Source: Lachnospiraceae bacterium
GTDB lineage: Bacteria > Bacillota_A > Clostridia > Lachnospirales > Lachnospiraceae
NCBI GenBank assembly: GCA_017561985.1
Contig: JAFZAZ010000003.1
Coordinates: forward strand, 1 to 64,000
Length of the DNA stretch: 64,000 nucleotides
Direction: 5' to 3'
Shown here: piece after piece, positions 8,162 to 17,790 of the stretch
Layout: each line of letters starts with the position of its first letter
Numbering within the stretch: position 1 is the first letter of the stretch
The notes under the pieces: model-generated
Database searches by the model: none
What the model was told of the DNA's origin: nothing
What the model saw: the letters and a program-made list of their open reading frames with translations, nothing else
Made by a program: the position numbers and the translations under genes

Positions 8162-11100
8162 TTACGCCTCTTCTTCTCTCTTGCGTCTGGTGTACATTAC
8201 CGCACCGATGAAGATGAGGAACGAGGTGAACAGGAAGAGAACTTCCGGCATCAAATCGGCCGTCTTCGGCGAATCCGGCTGTTCCGTCTCGTTCGACTTC
8301 GCAGGAAGGATCGAAACTGCTACCGTAACAGGATCGCCGTCCTCGAACTCAACCGTAAACTCGGACGTTCCTTCCGCAAGCGTATCCAGGTATTCGGGCT
8401 TCAGCTCGATGATAACGCTACCGCGCTTCTTGCCGAATGCACTTGCATCCAGCGCCTTTCCGTTGAACGTAATTCTGACGAACTTATCGAACGTGATCTC
8501 GTCATTTTCCGTTCTCTTGAAACGCAGCGCCAGAATCTTTCCGGATCCCTTCGTGTAGGAGCCGTCACCCTCCTTGATGTACTGATAAATACCGCGCGTC
8601 GGCTTCGGATCTTCCTTCGGCTTAGCGACAGCCTCGTACGTTGCCTTGTAGGTTACATTGTACTCAACCTTGGAAATCTCGGGCGTCCATGCCTTGAAGG
8701 TGTACGTGTAATCGGCATTCTCAGCCTTGGCAGGTGCCTCGGGAACCGCAATCTTAGCTACTTCCGTTCCGTAAGGATATTCCTTCTCGGAGAGAACCTT
8801 ACCGTTCTCATCCGTGAACGTCACCTTGTAGCTGCGGGTCGTGTCGCTGTATACAGCCGTGTAAACAGCATCTCCCTCAACCATCGGGATCTCCGTTGCC
8901 TTGTAAATCTTGTCGCCGTTCTTCCATCCGACAAATGCAAAGTCGCTTGCCGCCGTGCTCTCCTTCTTCGGAGCCTCAGGAACCGCCATGTCCTTCGCCT
9001 CGGTGCCGTACTCATAGAATGTCTTTGCGAGAACGCTCTTACCATCTTCTGCGAAGAATACAATTTCGTACTCGTTCAGAATTGATTCGTATTCTACAGT
9101 GTATTCGGCATCTCCGGTCACATCCGCGATCTTCGGAGTCCAGCCGCTAAAGTAATACGAATACTTAGGGGTGCTCTTCTTTTCCGGAACCGTCTTCGGA
9201 GTCTCGATGTTTTCTGCCTTGGTTCCGTACTTGTACTTCTTCTCGGCGATCGGCAGATTCTCATCATCCAGGAAAGTGATCGTGAATGTCTTGAGCTCAA
9301 GATTGATGGTTCCAGTGAGCGTGCTGAGCGAATTGTCTGTCGAGAATTCCATCTCTCCAACGACTGTTTCTCCGCTAAGGCTCTTCAGCATCGTGTCTGC
9401 TTCACCATCGTCCGTTACTGCATGCTCTGCCGATACAACAAACACGAACGGATCTACCTCAGCAGTTCCTTCCGGAAGCGAAACCGAAGTCAATACATAT
9501 TCGCCGTCATCAATTCCGTGGAATACGCATTCGGACTCGCCGTTCACCACAACATTGCCAATCAAAACGGTATTGCCGGACTCCACCTTCTCCAGCTTGA
9601 ACTCTGCACCTTCAAGCGCTTTGCCATCCTCGCAGAGCGCCTTCAGCTCGAAGTCGTACGTAAATACGCTTACCGAACTCTTCTCGGTTCTTGCGTATTC
9701 CTCGATCGGTTTACCGTCTTCAGTCAGGTTCGGGTTGCAGCTGTAATCCAGCGAGAAGAAGCTGCCATTGCCTTTTGCTCCTGCAATTGCATCATCCTCA
9801 AGCTTTGCTGCATAGAAGACTTCAACGGTTGCCAGGTTCAGCTCTTCATCCGAAATCTTCTCGTTGTTGACGCCGTTCCAGATAATCGCAAGATCGAAGC
9901 TGTGCTCAGCAGACGTCAGCGTATACTCGGAGACGTTCAAAGCCTGGCAGTTTACAGTCACCTTCTCGATCTGGTTGTTAAACGTCAAACCTTTATCCAT
10001 TTCAACATGGAAAATAACCTTGTAACTCGTGTAATCAGTCACATTGTCAGCAAGTTTAGCCGTTGCCTTGAATTTCACTTCATCACCGATATCGTAATCG
10101 GCGCTAACCTGCCAACCGCTTTCTACACCGGTTGTGTCGTTGACGTCCTTCACCTTGAGTTCGGATACAGGCTCCGTACATTTTTCGTTCGTAAGGAGCA
10201 GTGTAGTGACATCCACACTGACACCCGTTCCTCCGATCGTAACCTTACCGCTCTCGTCAACGCTGAACGCTACGTCCTTTACAAACTTGCGTCCTTCCGG
10301 AACCATTGTCTCACTCAGAGTGTAAACCTCGTCGATCTGAAGCCCCTTGACAATATATGCTTCCGTCTCGGAAACCCACTCGTCGATAACTGTGCCTTCT
10401 TTGTCAACAACCCGAAGATGTGCTCCCTTCAGACCTTCGCCGTCTTCATCAACCTTCTGAACCTTTACAACAATATTGGTAAACGTGATATCCGGATTGA
10501 GCGCATCGGGATCTACTAAAATACTGCCTTCCTGATTGTCTTCCACCGTAATATCAATGCTATACTCACCAGCGTCATAAATCACGCCCGTCGTGTCTTC
10601 GGGAGAAACTTCTCGAATATAATAACGGAACGTTCTCTCCTCAAGGATACTGTCTTCCTGAACCATATCGTCTTCGGAGTAATAAATTGGAGCGAACTTA
10701 ACCGTACCGTCCTCTTCACAGGTTGTAGTTTGAATGACATTCTTACCCTCGTCCAACAGTTCGAAGCTGAACTGTTTGTCCGCAAGTTTCTCTCCTATCA
10801 GCTCCGTCTTAACGGCAATTACAATTTCATCGGAATCCGAGTGATACTCATTTGTTACGGAGACATATCCTCCGTCGGTTACCTCATAAGGTTCAATGTA
10901 CAACGAACCTAAGCCATCATCGCGGACAATAACCGTGATCTTCCTCGGAACGATATCGTATTCGATTCCGGGGATGTTCCCCTTCGTCTCGGTAATCGTA
11001 AACTTGTACGTTCCGTAAGCGGTAAATACAATCTCTTCGTAATTCCATGTGCTGCTATTCCGATCAACCGTACCAACTGTCTGACTCGGAAGAACAGCTC

Positions 11101-14100
11101 CCTCCTGATTGCACGGATCAGCCTCAAGAGTAAATTCGAAGAAATCGGTATCCAACCAGTAACGGTTAGCAATAATTGCCTGTGCATGAAGCGCCAGCTC
11201 GACCTGATTAACGCGGTACGTAAGCGTTTTTGCTGTGGTGGTTCCGGTTGTGAGTTCCGACTGATAAAAGCCGGAAGGAACCTCATTTAAACTCCAACTG
11301 TACGTAATCGTCTGACCGTGATCTTTGTACTTCGGAAGATTCTCTACCGTCGCCTTCCAGTTCGTTGCAGCGCTCAGAGTCACTTCCTTACCATCGGATA
11401 AAACTGCCGTAATGCTCTCCGGAAGAGTCTTGTCTTGCTTCGCATCCACATTCCATGCGACCTCAATCGTAGCACTCGTCTTCTCGGTCTCATGGATGTT
11501 CTTGACAGTGTACGCAAACGAATTGTCAGCCTTCGAGATATCGATCGTGTATCCGCTAAAACTATCTTCCGTCACTTTATACTCGATGTTAAGGCCGTTG
11601 GCTTTCTTGTCAAGGTCTTTCCAGGTATAACTCCAAGAGTCATCCGCATTCAGTTCACAGCTCTTTACGAGCGAACTGCCTACCAGAACATTAACCGTAA
11701 CCATATCCGGACGGCAGCCATCCTGGTCTTCATTGTCATCCCAGATAATGGTTACCGATACATCGGTTTTTTCCGTCGTATGGCTGTTGGTAATCGTATA
11801 GTCGAATCCGCCCTCCGCCTTCTTGGTTGCGGTCGTGTACTCATCAATCTGACCTACGCTCACCGTGTATACGATGTCGGAACCGCCTGCCTTCTTGGCA
11901 AGGCCATTCCAGGTATACGTCCAATTGTTCGGACCAAGCTCAATCGACTTTCCGGCATCTTCACCATCTGCGAGCAACGTCACGGTCAAAGATTCCGGGC
12001 GATAACCGTCCTGATCATCAGTGTCGTCCCAGACAACGGTAACTCCTGCATTCGTCTCTTCCGGCTTGTGAGTGTACTTCAGCGTATACGTAAACGAACC
12101 TTCTGCCTTCGTGGTTGTGATCTCATAATCTTCGTTCAGATCTACTTTCACCGTGTAAGCGAGGTCAGACCCGGCATCTTTCTTGTCGAGATTCTTCCAG
12201 GTATACGTCCAGCCATTTTCCGGATTAAGCTTATAAGAAAGTCCCGTATCGGTATCGCCGATATACAGTTTTACATCTACCTCATTCGGACGGTAGCCAT
12301 CCTGATTGTTCTCATCATCCCAGGCAATGCTGACAGCTACGTCAACTTTTTCCACCTCATGGATATACTTGATGTTAATCTGTACATCGCCCGTTTCTTT
12401 ATCAACAATCGGCTCAGCCAGTTCCAGATTATAGTAATTCGAAACATCTGTGATAAAGCTCAGCGCGTAATCATACTCCACGCCTTCATGTTTTCTGTCC
12501 AAATTTGCGACAGTATCTTTCCAGCCATTGGCAGCGTTAAGTTCGATCGGCTTAACTTCTTCCTCGTCACGCATCAGGATCAAATCAACTTTGTCAGGTC
12601 TGTAACCGTCCTGATCCTCTGCATCGTCCCACTCCAGCGAAATGGTAACTTTGACTTTTTCTATCGCATGGGTATTCGTCAACGTATAGTTGAACGAGCC
12701 GTCTTGCGCCTTCGTGATCAAAGTATCATATTCTTCTATGGTTCCGGTGGATACCGTATAATCGATAACTTCGCCCTGAGCTTTCTTGGCAAGCTCTGTC
12801 CACGTGTACGTCCAATCGTTACCGCGAACTTCGACGGTCTCAATAACCTGACCATCCTTCAAGAGGTTGACGCCGACCTTTTCCGGACGATAACCATCCT
12901 GATTGTTTGCATCATCCCAGTCAACAACAACTGTCACAGTCGTTATTTCAGGAGTGTGTACATATTTGAATCCGCCTTCGACGGTCTCCAATTGATACTG
13001 ATCAACTTCCGGCATTTTCGGAACGTACTGAATCTCTCTTCCGCTAACCTTCTTCGGAAGGTTTTCCCATGTGTATGTCCAGTCCGGTGCGCTGAGTGTA
13101 ACATCTGCCTGTGCATCGTTACCGTCCATCAACCATACAGTAATATCATCCGGACGATAACCATCCTGATCATCCGCATCATCCCATTCCACGCTGACTG
13201 TTACGTCAACCGTTTCCAGGGTATTCATTATCTGCGTTCCGTTGATCTCCGTTGTAAAGCCATCAACATAGACTTCTTCAACAGTATATCTGATCTCCGT
13301 CTTTCCGTCAGCACGATACTTCGGAAGTTCCCTCGACGTGAACGTCCAGCTATCTTCCATGGTAACGTCAAACGCATCGGCAACGTCCTCACCATCCATG
13401 ATGTAAACCAAAACGGATTCGGGAATCAGCGATTCGTTACCCTTCACATCCCAGCTTACAGTGCCGCTTACAGTAACAACCTCCGGTATGTAAGTGTTGG
13501 TGATCAGCGTTCCGTTAACGTCCTTGTCGAAGCCCGCGGGCACTTCCTCGTCTACCGTATAGGTAATCTCGGTCTTGCCGTCACTCTCGTACCTCGGCAG
13601 ATCCCTGGATTCAAACTTCCATTCACCATCGTCGTCAGCGGTGAGAGTAATCGTATCAACTGTTTCGTTTCCGGAACGTACATAGACCGTAATCTCAGTC
13701 GGCATCAGCGACTCATCGTAGCCCTGCATATCCCAGATCTTTTCACCGGAAATCTTAACCGTAATCAGCGTGTTGGTAATTCCGGTTCCATTGATCGTTG
13801 TCTCAAATCCGGCTACCGTAGTGTCAAGTGTATAAACAATCTCAGTCGTGCCGTCTTCTCTGTATTTCGGAAGTTCTTTCGATTCAAACGTCCAGTTTCC
13901 GTCCTCGTCAGCGGTCACATCCAATACGTCTACAACCGTTGTATCGTCGTAAACAGACACGCTTGTAGAATCGGGAATCAAATCAACGCTATTTCCTTTA
14001 AGATTCCATACCACTTCACCTGCAACAGTTGTCATAACAGGCTTATACGTAAAGGTTATGTCCGGATAGATTACGCTGGACGAGAAACCGCCCGGTACGG

Positions 14101-17100
14101 ACTCTAATCCGATTCTATATTCGGCATACTCGCCGTTGCTCTGGTATTTCGGGAGCTCATTCGACGTAAATGTCCACGAAGCACCTTCACCCGTAGCCGT
14201 GATTGTGTCAACGACATCGTCACCGCTCCAAACCTTAATGGTTACCTGATTGGGAATCAGATTTTCGCTGTAACCATTCATCTTCCAAGTCACAGTGCCA
14301 CTGACCGTTGTCGTTTCCAGTTCGTTCGCAATTGTTGTTACTCCTCTGCCTACAGCAATGCCGGTCTGGGAATAACCTTCTACATTTTCCTCTCGCCAGT
14401 AGTACTGAATCGCAACACCGTGGCTCTTATATACGGGAAGCCCATCTACTGTCGCCGTCCAACCGGATTCAGCCTTGAGCGTAACCGTCTCAACTGTTCC
14501 GCTACCGTCGTTCAGGTAAACCACTAATTTATCAGGTCGGGTTCGGTACAAATTATCAAAATCGAACCATGCCTTCTTAACCGTCAAACTCGTCGTTTTC
14601 GGCGCATGATAGTCCGTGATGGTGATAAAATAATCCGACTCACCGTTCATCTCAACACTGGTCGTATAATCGGAGATCGAACCATGGCTCGCCGTATATT
14701 CAATCGGATTGCCTTTTACATCATTTTTCGGAAGGTTCCAAAATACACCCCAACTATTATTCTCGCTCAATGTTGCGCTTTTCAGGGTCTCTTCTCCTGC
14801 GATGAGTTCAATCACAACGGATTCCGGACGAACTCCATCCTGATCATCGTTGTCATTCCAGAATATCGCCACATTTACATTAATGTACTCTCTCGCGCTC
14901 GTTGTATACTGTGCCTTATATACAACATCACCGGTAACCTCCGAAATCGTGGGATTCCATCCGTTGAAAGCATATACCCAATCGGCATCCGCATCTTTGA
15001 ACGGACCTTCCGGCACTTCAATATCGGACACAGGCGTACCGTACTCATACACTTTGGACGAAATCACGGTCTCATTTGCATCATCCTTGACGAATTTCAC
15101 CGTGTACTGATTCTTCGTACTGCTGTAGAAAGCAGTGTACGTCATTGCGCCGTTAACTTCCGGAAGATCGGCATCCTTCGCATAGAAGTTGCCGTTCGAA
15201 TCCTCCCATCCGATAAACGTGAAAGAGTTCTCCTGGGTCTTCGGGTGCACCGGCGTCGAACCGGTATAGCTCGGTCGCTGACCGAAAGCTACGGTAGGTG
15301 TCTGAAGCTCCGCGCCGTCAAAGTTGACAAAGCAAATGGTATACTCGTTCGTCGTGTTCGTGAATACAACTGTGTACGTTGCGTCTCCGTTTACTTCAGG
15401 AAGCAAAGAAGTCTTGCTGTACTGACTTCCATTCTCTGCCTGCCAACCGAAAAATGTATAGGTGTACTGGGCCGTAGCTTCTTTGGTCGGCTCTTCACCG
15501 GAAAATGTCGGATTGGTGCCGTATTCAAACGTATTGCTGTAAAGCTCCGAACCGCCTTCGCCAACAAACTTAATGGTATACTTTCTTTTTACCGCCCGGA
15601 ATGTTGCCTGGTAGACGACATTTTCCGTAACTTCAGAAAGCTGAGGCGACCAGCCTGCAAATTCAAAATCATACTCATCAGTACTACGCTTGGTCGGATC
15701 CTCCGGCTTCAGGATATTCGCCACCGGCGTTCCATAATCGTACTCTTTCGTATCAAGAAGAACCGGCGTTCCGTTCTCACCGACGAACTTAACCGTATAC
15801 TTATTAACGACACTGCTGTACTGTGCCGTATACGTCATCGAAGCTGTAGCTTCAGGAAGCGTTGCTCCTGCACTGTAGAAACGATCAGCCTCGTCTTTCC
15901 AACCGGTAAATGTGAACGTATACTCCGCCGTAGCAGACTTCGTCGGCGTACCGTTGTAAGACGGAACTGCACCCGGTGCAACTTCGCTCGTCTGCAGAAT
16001 CGTATGATCCGCATCATCGTTGACGAACTTGATCGTGAACGTGGTCCCCTTCACAAGTTTCTTGCCATTGATCGTGTTAAGGTATGTAACACGACCAGCC
16101 GCAATGTCTCTGTTCGGATTGCTCGTTACGTCCTTAACCGCGGTAACAAGATTGACGCCTCCTCTATAGCTGGACGCCTGAACAAATGCACTCGCATCGG
16201 TGATGCTGATAGAAACATTGACCGTCGTGCTGGAATGGGACTCATAACCATAACCATTACCAATACCTACACCATCGTTTGCTGTAGCAGTGATTGCTCC
16301 GCCTGTGATGGTTACGTTCGCTCCGCCTTCCTCCTGAACAGCACCGATTGCGGTTCCGTTGTAACGCGCAGTGGCGTTTACGGTGCCTCCGCTAATAGTA
16401 ATGCTGTCACCGGAAACAAATGATCCACCGATCGCTGCAGGACAATCATAATATGTATATCCCATCCAATTGCTTCCGCTTCGCGATCCGTAAGTACCAG
16501 CAGTTGCAGTTACACTGCCGCCGCTAATGCTTATCGTACCGCAGTGAGTCTGATAATATCCGCTACCGATACCCGCTGCTCCTTTTCCGCCGGTTGCGGT
16601 TACACTACCTTTTTTGATGATGATTTTCTGCGTAGTATCTGTGGTGTTTCCCTCGGAATATCCGCCACCGATACCGGCGCCATTATTTCCACCAGTAGCA
16701 GTCACGCTGCCACCGTCAATTATAATATTTCCACCGTAGCCGTGATAGCCGCCGCCGATACCTGCACCTTGGCTGCCACCCTGCGCTGTTACCGTACCGC
16801 CGGTAATGGTAATGCTTCCGCCGTTACCATAATTACCTCCACCGATACCCGCACCGTAGCGACCACCATTTGCAGTTACCTTGCCGCCGCCAATGATAAC
16901 GGTCCCGCCCCTACCGGACGAACCATCTCCGATACCTGCTGCATCACTACCGCCCGTTGCGGTAATAGTACCGCCGTAAATCCGGATAGTTCCGCAAGTT
17001 TCAGCATTGATATAATTACGATTACCGCCAATTCCGGCATTATACTGATTTCCGCTTGCAGTAAGCGAGCATCCACCATTCGGTCCGCCGTAGATGGTGA

Positions 17101-17542
17101 GCGATGCTCCGTCCGGTACATTAATACCGCTCTGCAGATTAATGCCGTACGTGTATCTGCTATCGCCTGTGATATCCGGCAAGATCAAAACCACATCGCC
17201 GGCAACGGTAATTCTACTACTGGTTCCATAGGTAACCCGTTTATCATTATTCCTGCTCCGCTGATTAACACCGACAACATAGTACGTCTTTTTCCCTGCC
17301 TCGCCCCATGTTGTAGGCATGTTAAGATGCCCGGGACGCTCTGTCGTTCCAAGCGCTTCGATTATCTCGTACTGTGCGCCGGTGAGCGTCTTTGTCTCAC
17401 CGGTCTCATCAACGTACTTCACATCCGGGCCGCCCTCATCAGCCTTCGCCGTCTTCACCGGGCTTACATACTCGGGAAGACACAGAACGACCATCGCGAA
17501 CGCAAGAAATACGCTTACGATTGAACGCCATCTTTTTTTCAT
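8162..17542 (-). CDS. Giant multi-repeat cell-surface adhesin (3126 aa) with SPKTA sorting signal
   Basis: Signal peptide about residues 1-35. About 139-427 is a glycine-rich repeat region with recurring ITGGTVTA and GAGIGGG units, probably a beta-solenoid. About 500-885 holds five Listeria-Bacteroides (InlB B-type) repeats, YTVKF...FTGW...YTAQY. About 887-2110 holds some 13 Cna-B-like domains, many with the WDDxxxQDGYRP signature. About 2116-2460 holds two pilin-type (Spy0128/FctA-like) domains and a further Cna-B-like one. Further beta modules lie at about 2464-2750, three InlB-type repeats at about 2756-2975, and an X2-like Ig domain at about 2985-3085. It ends with SPKTADLMPE, a hydrophobic helix and RRKREEEA. 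The fold repertoire indicates a wall-anchored adhesin or matrix protein; the ligand is unknown. GGAGG sets the start. It is more AT-rich than its neighbours. Confidence 0.9.
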   Translation of the reverse strand: MKKRWRSIVSVFLAFAMVVLCLPEYVSPVKTAKADEGGPDVKYVDETGETKTLTGAQYEIIEALGTTERPGHLNMPTTWGEAGKKTYYVVGVNQRSRNNDKRVTYGTSSRITVAGDVVLILPDITGDSRYTYGINLQSGINVPDGASLTIYGGPNGGCSLTASGNQYNAGIGGNRNYINAETCGTIRIYGGTITATGGSDAAGIGDGSSGRGGTVIIGGGKVTANGGRYGAGIGGGNYGNGGSITITGGTVTAQGGSQGAGIGGGYHGYGGNIIIDGGSVTATGGNNGAGIGGGYSEGNTTDTTQKIIIKKGSVTATGGKGAAGIGSGYYQTHCGTISISGGSVTATAGTYGSRSGSNWMGYTYYDCPAAIGGSFVSGDSITISGGTVNATARYNGTAIGAVQEEGGANVTITGGAITATANDGVGIGNGYGYESHSSTTVNVSISITDASAFVQASSYRGGVNLVTAVKDVTSNPNRDIAAGRVTYLNTINGKKLVKGTTFTIKFVNDDADHTILQTSEVAPGAVPSYNGTPTKSATAEYTFTFTGWKDEADRFYSAGATLPEATASMTYTAQYSSVVNKYTVKFVGENGTPVLLDTKEYDYGTPVANILKPEDPTKRSTDEYDFEFAGWSPQLSEVTENVVYQATFRAVKRKYTIKFVGEGGSELYSNTFEYGTNPTFSGEEPTKEATAQYTYTFFGWQAENGSQYSKTSLLPEVNGDATYTVVFTNTTNEYTICFVNFDGAELQTPTVAFGQRPSYTGSTPVHPKTQENSFTFIGWEDSNGNFYAKDADLPEVNGAMTYTAFYSSTKNQYTVKFVKDDANETVISSKVYEYGTPVSDIEVPEGPFKDADADWVYAFNGWNPTISEVTGDVVYKAQYTTSAREYINVNVAIFWNDNDDQDGVRPESVVIELIAGEETLKSATLSENNSWGVFWNLPKNDVKGNPIEYTASHGSISDYTTSVEMNGESDYFITITDYHAPKTTSLTVKKAWFDFDNLYRTRPDKLVVYLNDGSGTVETVTLKAESGWTATVDGLPVYKSHGVAIQYYWREENVEGYSQTGIAVGRGVTTIANELETTTVSGTVTWKMNGYSENLIPNQVTIKVWSGDDVVDTITATGEGASWTFTSNELPKYQSNGEYAEYRIGLESVPGGFSSSVIYPDITFTYKPVMTTVAGEVVWNLKGNSVDLIPDSTSVSVYDDTTVVDVLDVTADEDGNWTFESKELPKYREDGTTEIVYTLDTTVAGFETTINGTGITNTLITVKISGEKIWDMQGYDESLMPTEITVYVRSGNETVDTITLTADDDGEWKFESRDLPRYESDGKTEITYTVDEEVPAGFDKDVNGTLITNTYIPEVVTVSGTVSWDVKGNESLIPESVLVYIMDGEDVADAFDVTMEDSWTFTSRELPKYRADGKTEIRYTVEEVYVDGFTTEINGTQIMNTLETVDVTVSVEWDDADDQDGYRPDDITVWLMDGNDAQADVTLSAPDWTYTWENLPKKVSGREIQYVPKMPEVDQYQLETVEGGFKYVHTPEITTVTVVVDWDDANNQDGYRPEKVGVNLLKDGQVIETVEVRGNDWTYTWTELAKKAQGEVIDYTVSTGTIEEYDTLITKAQDGSFNYTLTNTHAIEKVKVTISLEWDDAEDQDGYRPDKVDLILMRDEEEVKPIELNAANGWKDTVANLDRKHEGVEYDYALSFITDVSNYYNLELAEPIVDKETGDVQINIKYIHEVEKVDVAVSIAWDDENNQDGYRPNEVDVKLYIGDTDTGLSYKLNPENGWTYTWKNLDKKDAGSDLAYTVKVDLNEDYEITTTKAEGSFTYTLKYTHKPEETNAGVTVVWDDTDDQDGYRPESLTVTLLADGEDAGKSIELGPNNWTYTWNGLAKKAGGSDIVYTVSVGQIDEYTTATKKAEGGFDYTITNSHTTEKTDVSVTIIWDDNEDQDGCRPDMVTVNVLVGSSLVKSCELNADDSWSYTWKDLDKKANGLNIEYKVTEDSFSGYTIDISKADNSFAYTVKNIHETEKTSATIEVAWNVDAKQDKTLPESITAVLSDGKEVTLSAATNWKATVENLPKYKDHGQTITYSWSLNEVPSGFYQSELTTGTTTAKTLTYRVNQVELALHAQAIIANRYWLDTDFFEFTLEADPCNQEGAVLPSQTVGTVDRNSSTWNYEEIVFTAYGTYKFTITETKGNIPGIEYDIVPRKITVIVRDDGLGSLYIEPYEVTDGGYVSVTNEYHSDSDEIVIAVKTELIGEKLADKQFSFELLDEGKNVIQTTTCEEDGTVKFAPIYYSEDDMVQEDSILEERTFRYYIREVSPEDTTGVIYDAGEYSIDITVEDNQEGSILVDPDALNPDITFTNIVVKVQKVDEDGEGLKGAHLRVVDKEGTVIDEWVSETEAYIVKGLQIDEVYTLSETMVPEGRKFVKDVAFSVDESGKVTIGGTGVSVDVTTLLLTNEKCTEPVSELKVKDVNDTTGVESGWQVSADYDIGDEVKFKATAKLADNVTDYTSYKVIFHVEMDKGLTFNNQIEKVTVNCQALNVSEYTLTSAEHSFDLAIIWNGVNNEKISDEELNLATVEVFYAAKLEDDAIAGAKGNGSFFSLDYSCNPNLTEDGKPIEEYARTEKSSVSVFTYDFELKALCEDGKALEGAEFKLEKVESGNTVLIGNVVVNGESECVFHGIDDGEYVLTSVSLPEGTAEVDPFVFVVSAEHAVTDDGEADTMLKSLSGETVVGEMEFSTDNSLSTLTGTINLELKTFTITFLDDENLPIAEKKYKYGTKAENIETPKTVPEKKSTPKYSYYFSGWTPKIADVTGDAEYTVEYESILNEYEIVFFAEDGKSVLAKTFYEYGTEAKDMAVPEAPKKESTAASDFAFVGWKNGDKIYKATEIPMVEGDAVYTAVYSDTTRSYKVTFTDENGKVLSEKEYPYGTEVAKIAVPEAPAKAENADYTYTFKAWTPEISKVEYNVTYKATYEAVAKPKEDPKPTRGIYQYIKEGDGSYTKGSGKILALRFKRTENDEITFDKFVRITFNGKALDASAFGKKRGSVIIELKPEYLDTLAEGTSEFTVEFEDGDPVTVAVSILPAKSNETEQPDSPKTADLMPEVLFLFTSFLIFIGAVMYTRRKREEEA

Positions 17543-17633
17543 ACAGTTACCTCCGAAAACTTTTCGTCGAAACGCGCTGTAAAATTTGTCAATAAGTGCA
17601 TTTTACGCATAGTTCGACACCTCATCACGGTAA

Positions 17634-17697
17634 ATTATACTATTTTAGTGCAAATTTACCCACTACAATTTGAGTAAAAAAAGTACAGTTTGAGTAA
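17634..17697 (-). promoter_or_regulatory. Promoter and direct-repeat operator of the 3126-aa adhesin gene
   Basis: A minus-strand TATAAT (17634-17639) has no good -35. Just upstream lie two direct repeats TACA[A/G]TTTGAGTAA (17664-17677 and 17684-17697) exactly 20 bp apart. The repeat core ACAGTTTGA resembles LytTR-type sites. A weak -35 with paired upstream repeats suggests an activator-dependent promoter. Confidence 0.55.
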
Positions 17698-17721
17698 TCT
17701 TCCCGAAAATGACGAAAAAAC

Positions 17722-17763
17722 GGAAAAATGCAAAAAACGGCGACAGGTTTTACCCTGCCGCCG
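17722..17763 (-). terminator. Terminator of the 1812-aa adhesin gene
   Basis: Stem CGGCGACAGG (17738-17747)/CCTGCCGCCG (17754-17763), one mismatch, followed on the minus strand by TTTTTT and a second T-run. Confidence 0.85.
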
Positions 17764-17790
17764 CTTGATTTTTAGTTGTTCTGCTTCGAG

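Noticed and set aside
11435..14107. Very long open frame on the plus strand (and others at 14606-16423 and 17776-19440)
   Set aside because: These are antisense to the adhesin genes, whose protein has clear domain repeats. The open frames lack start signals and recognisable sequence and arise from biased codon use in the repeats.
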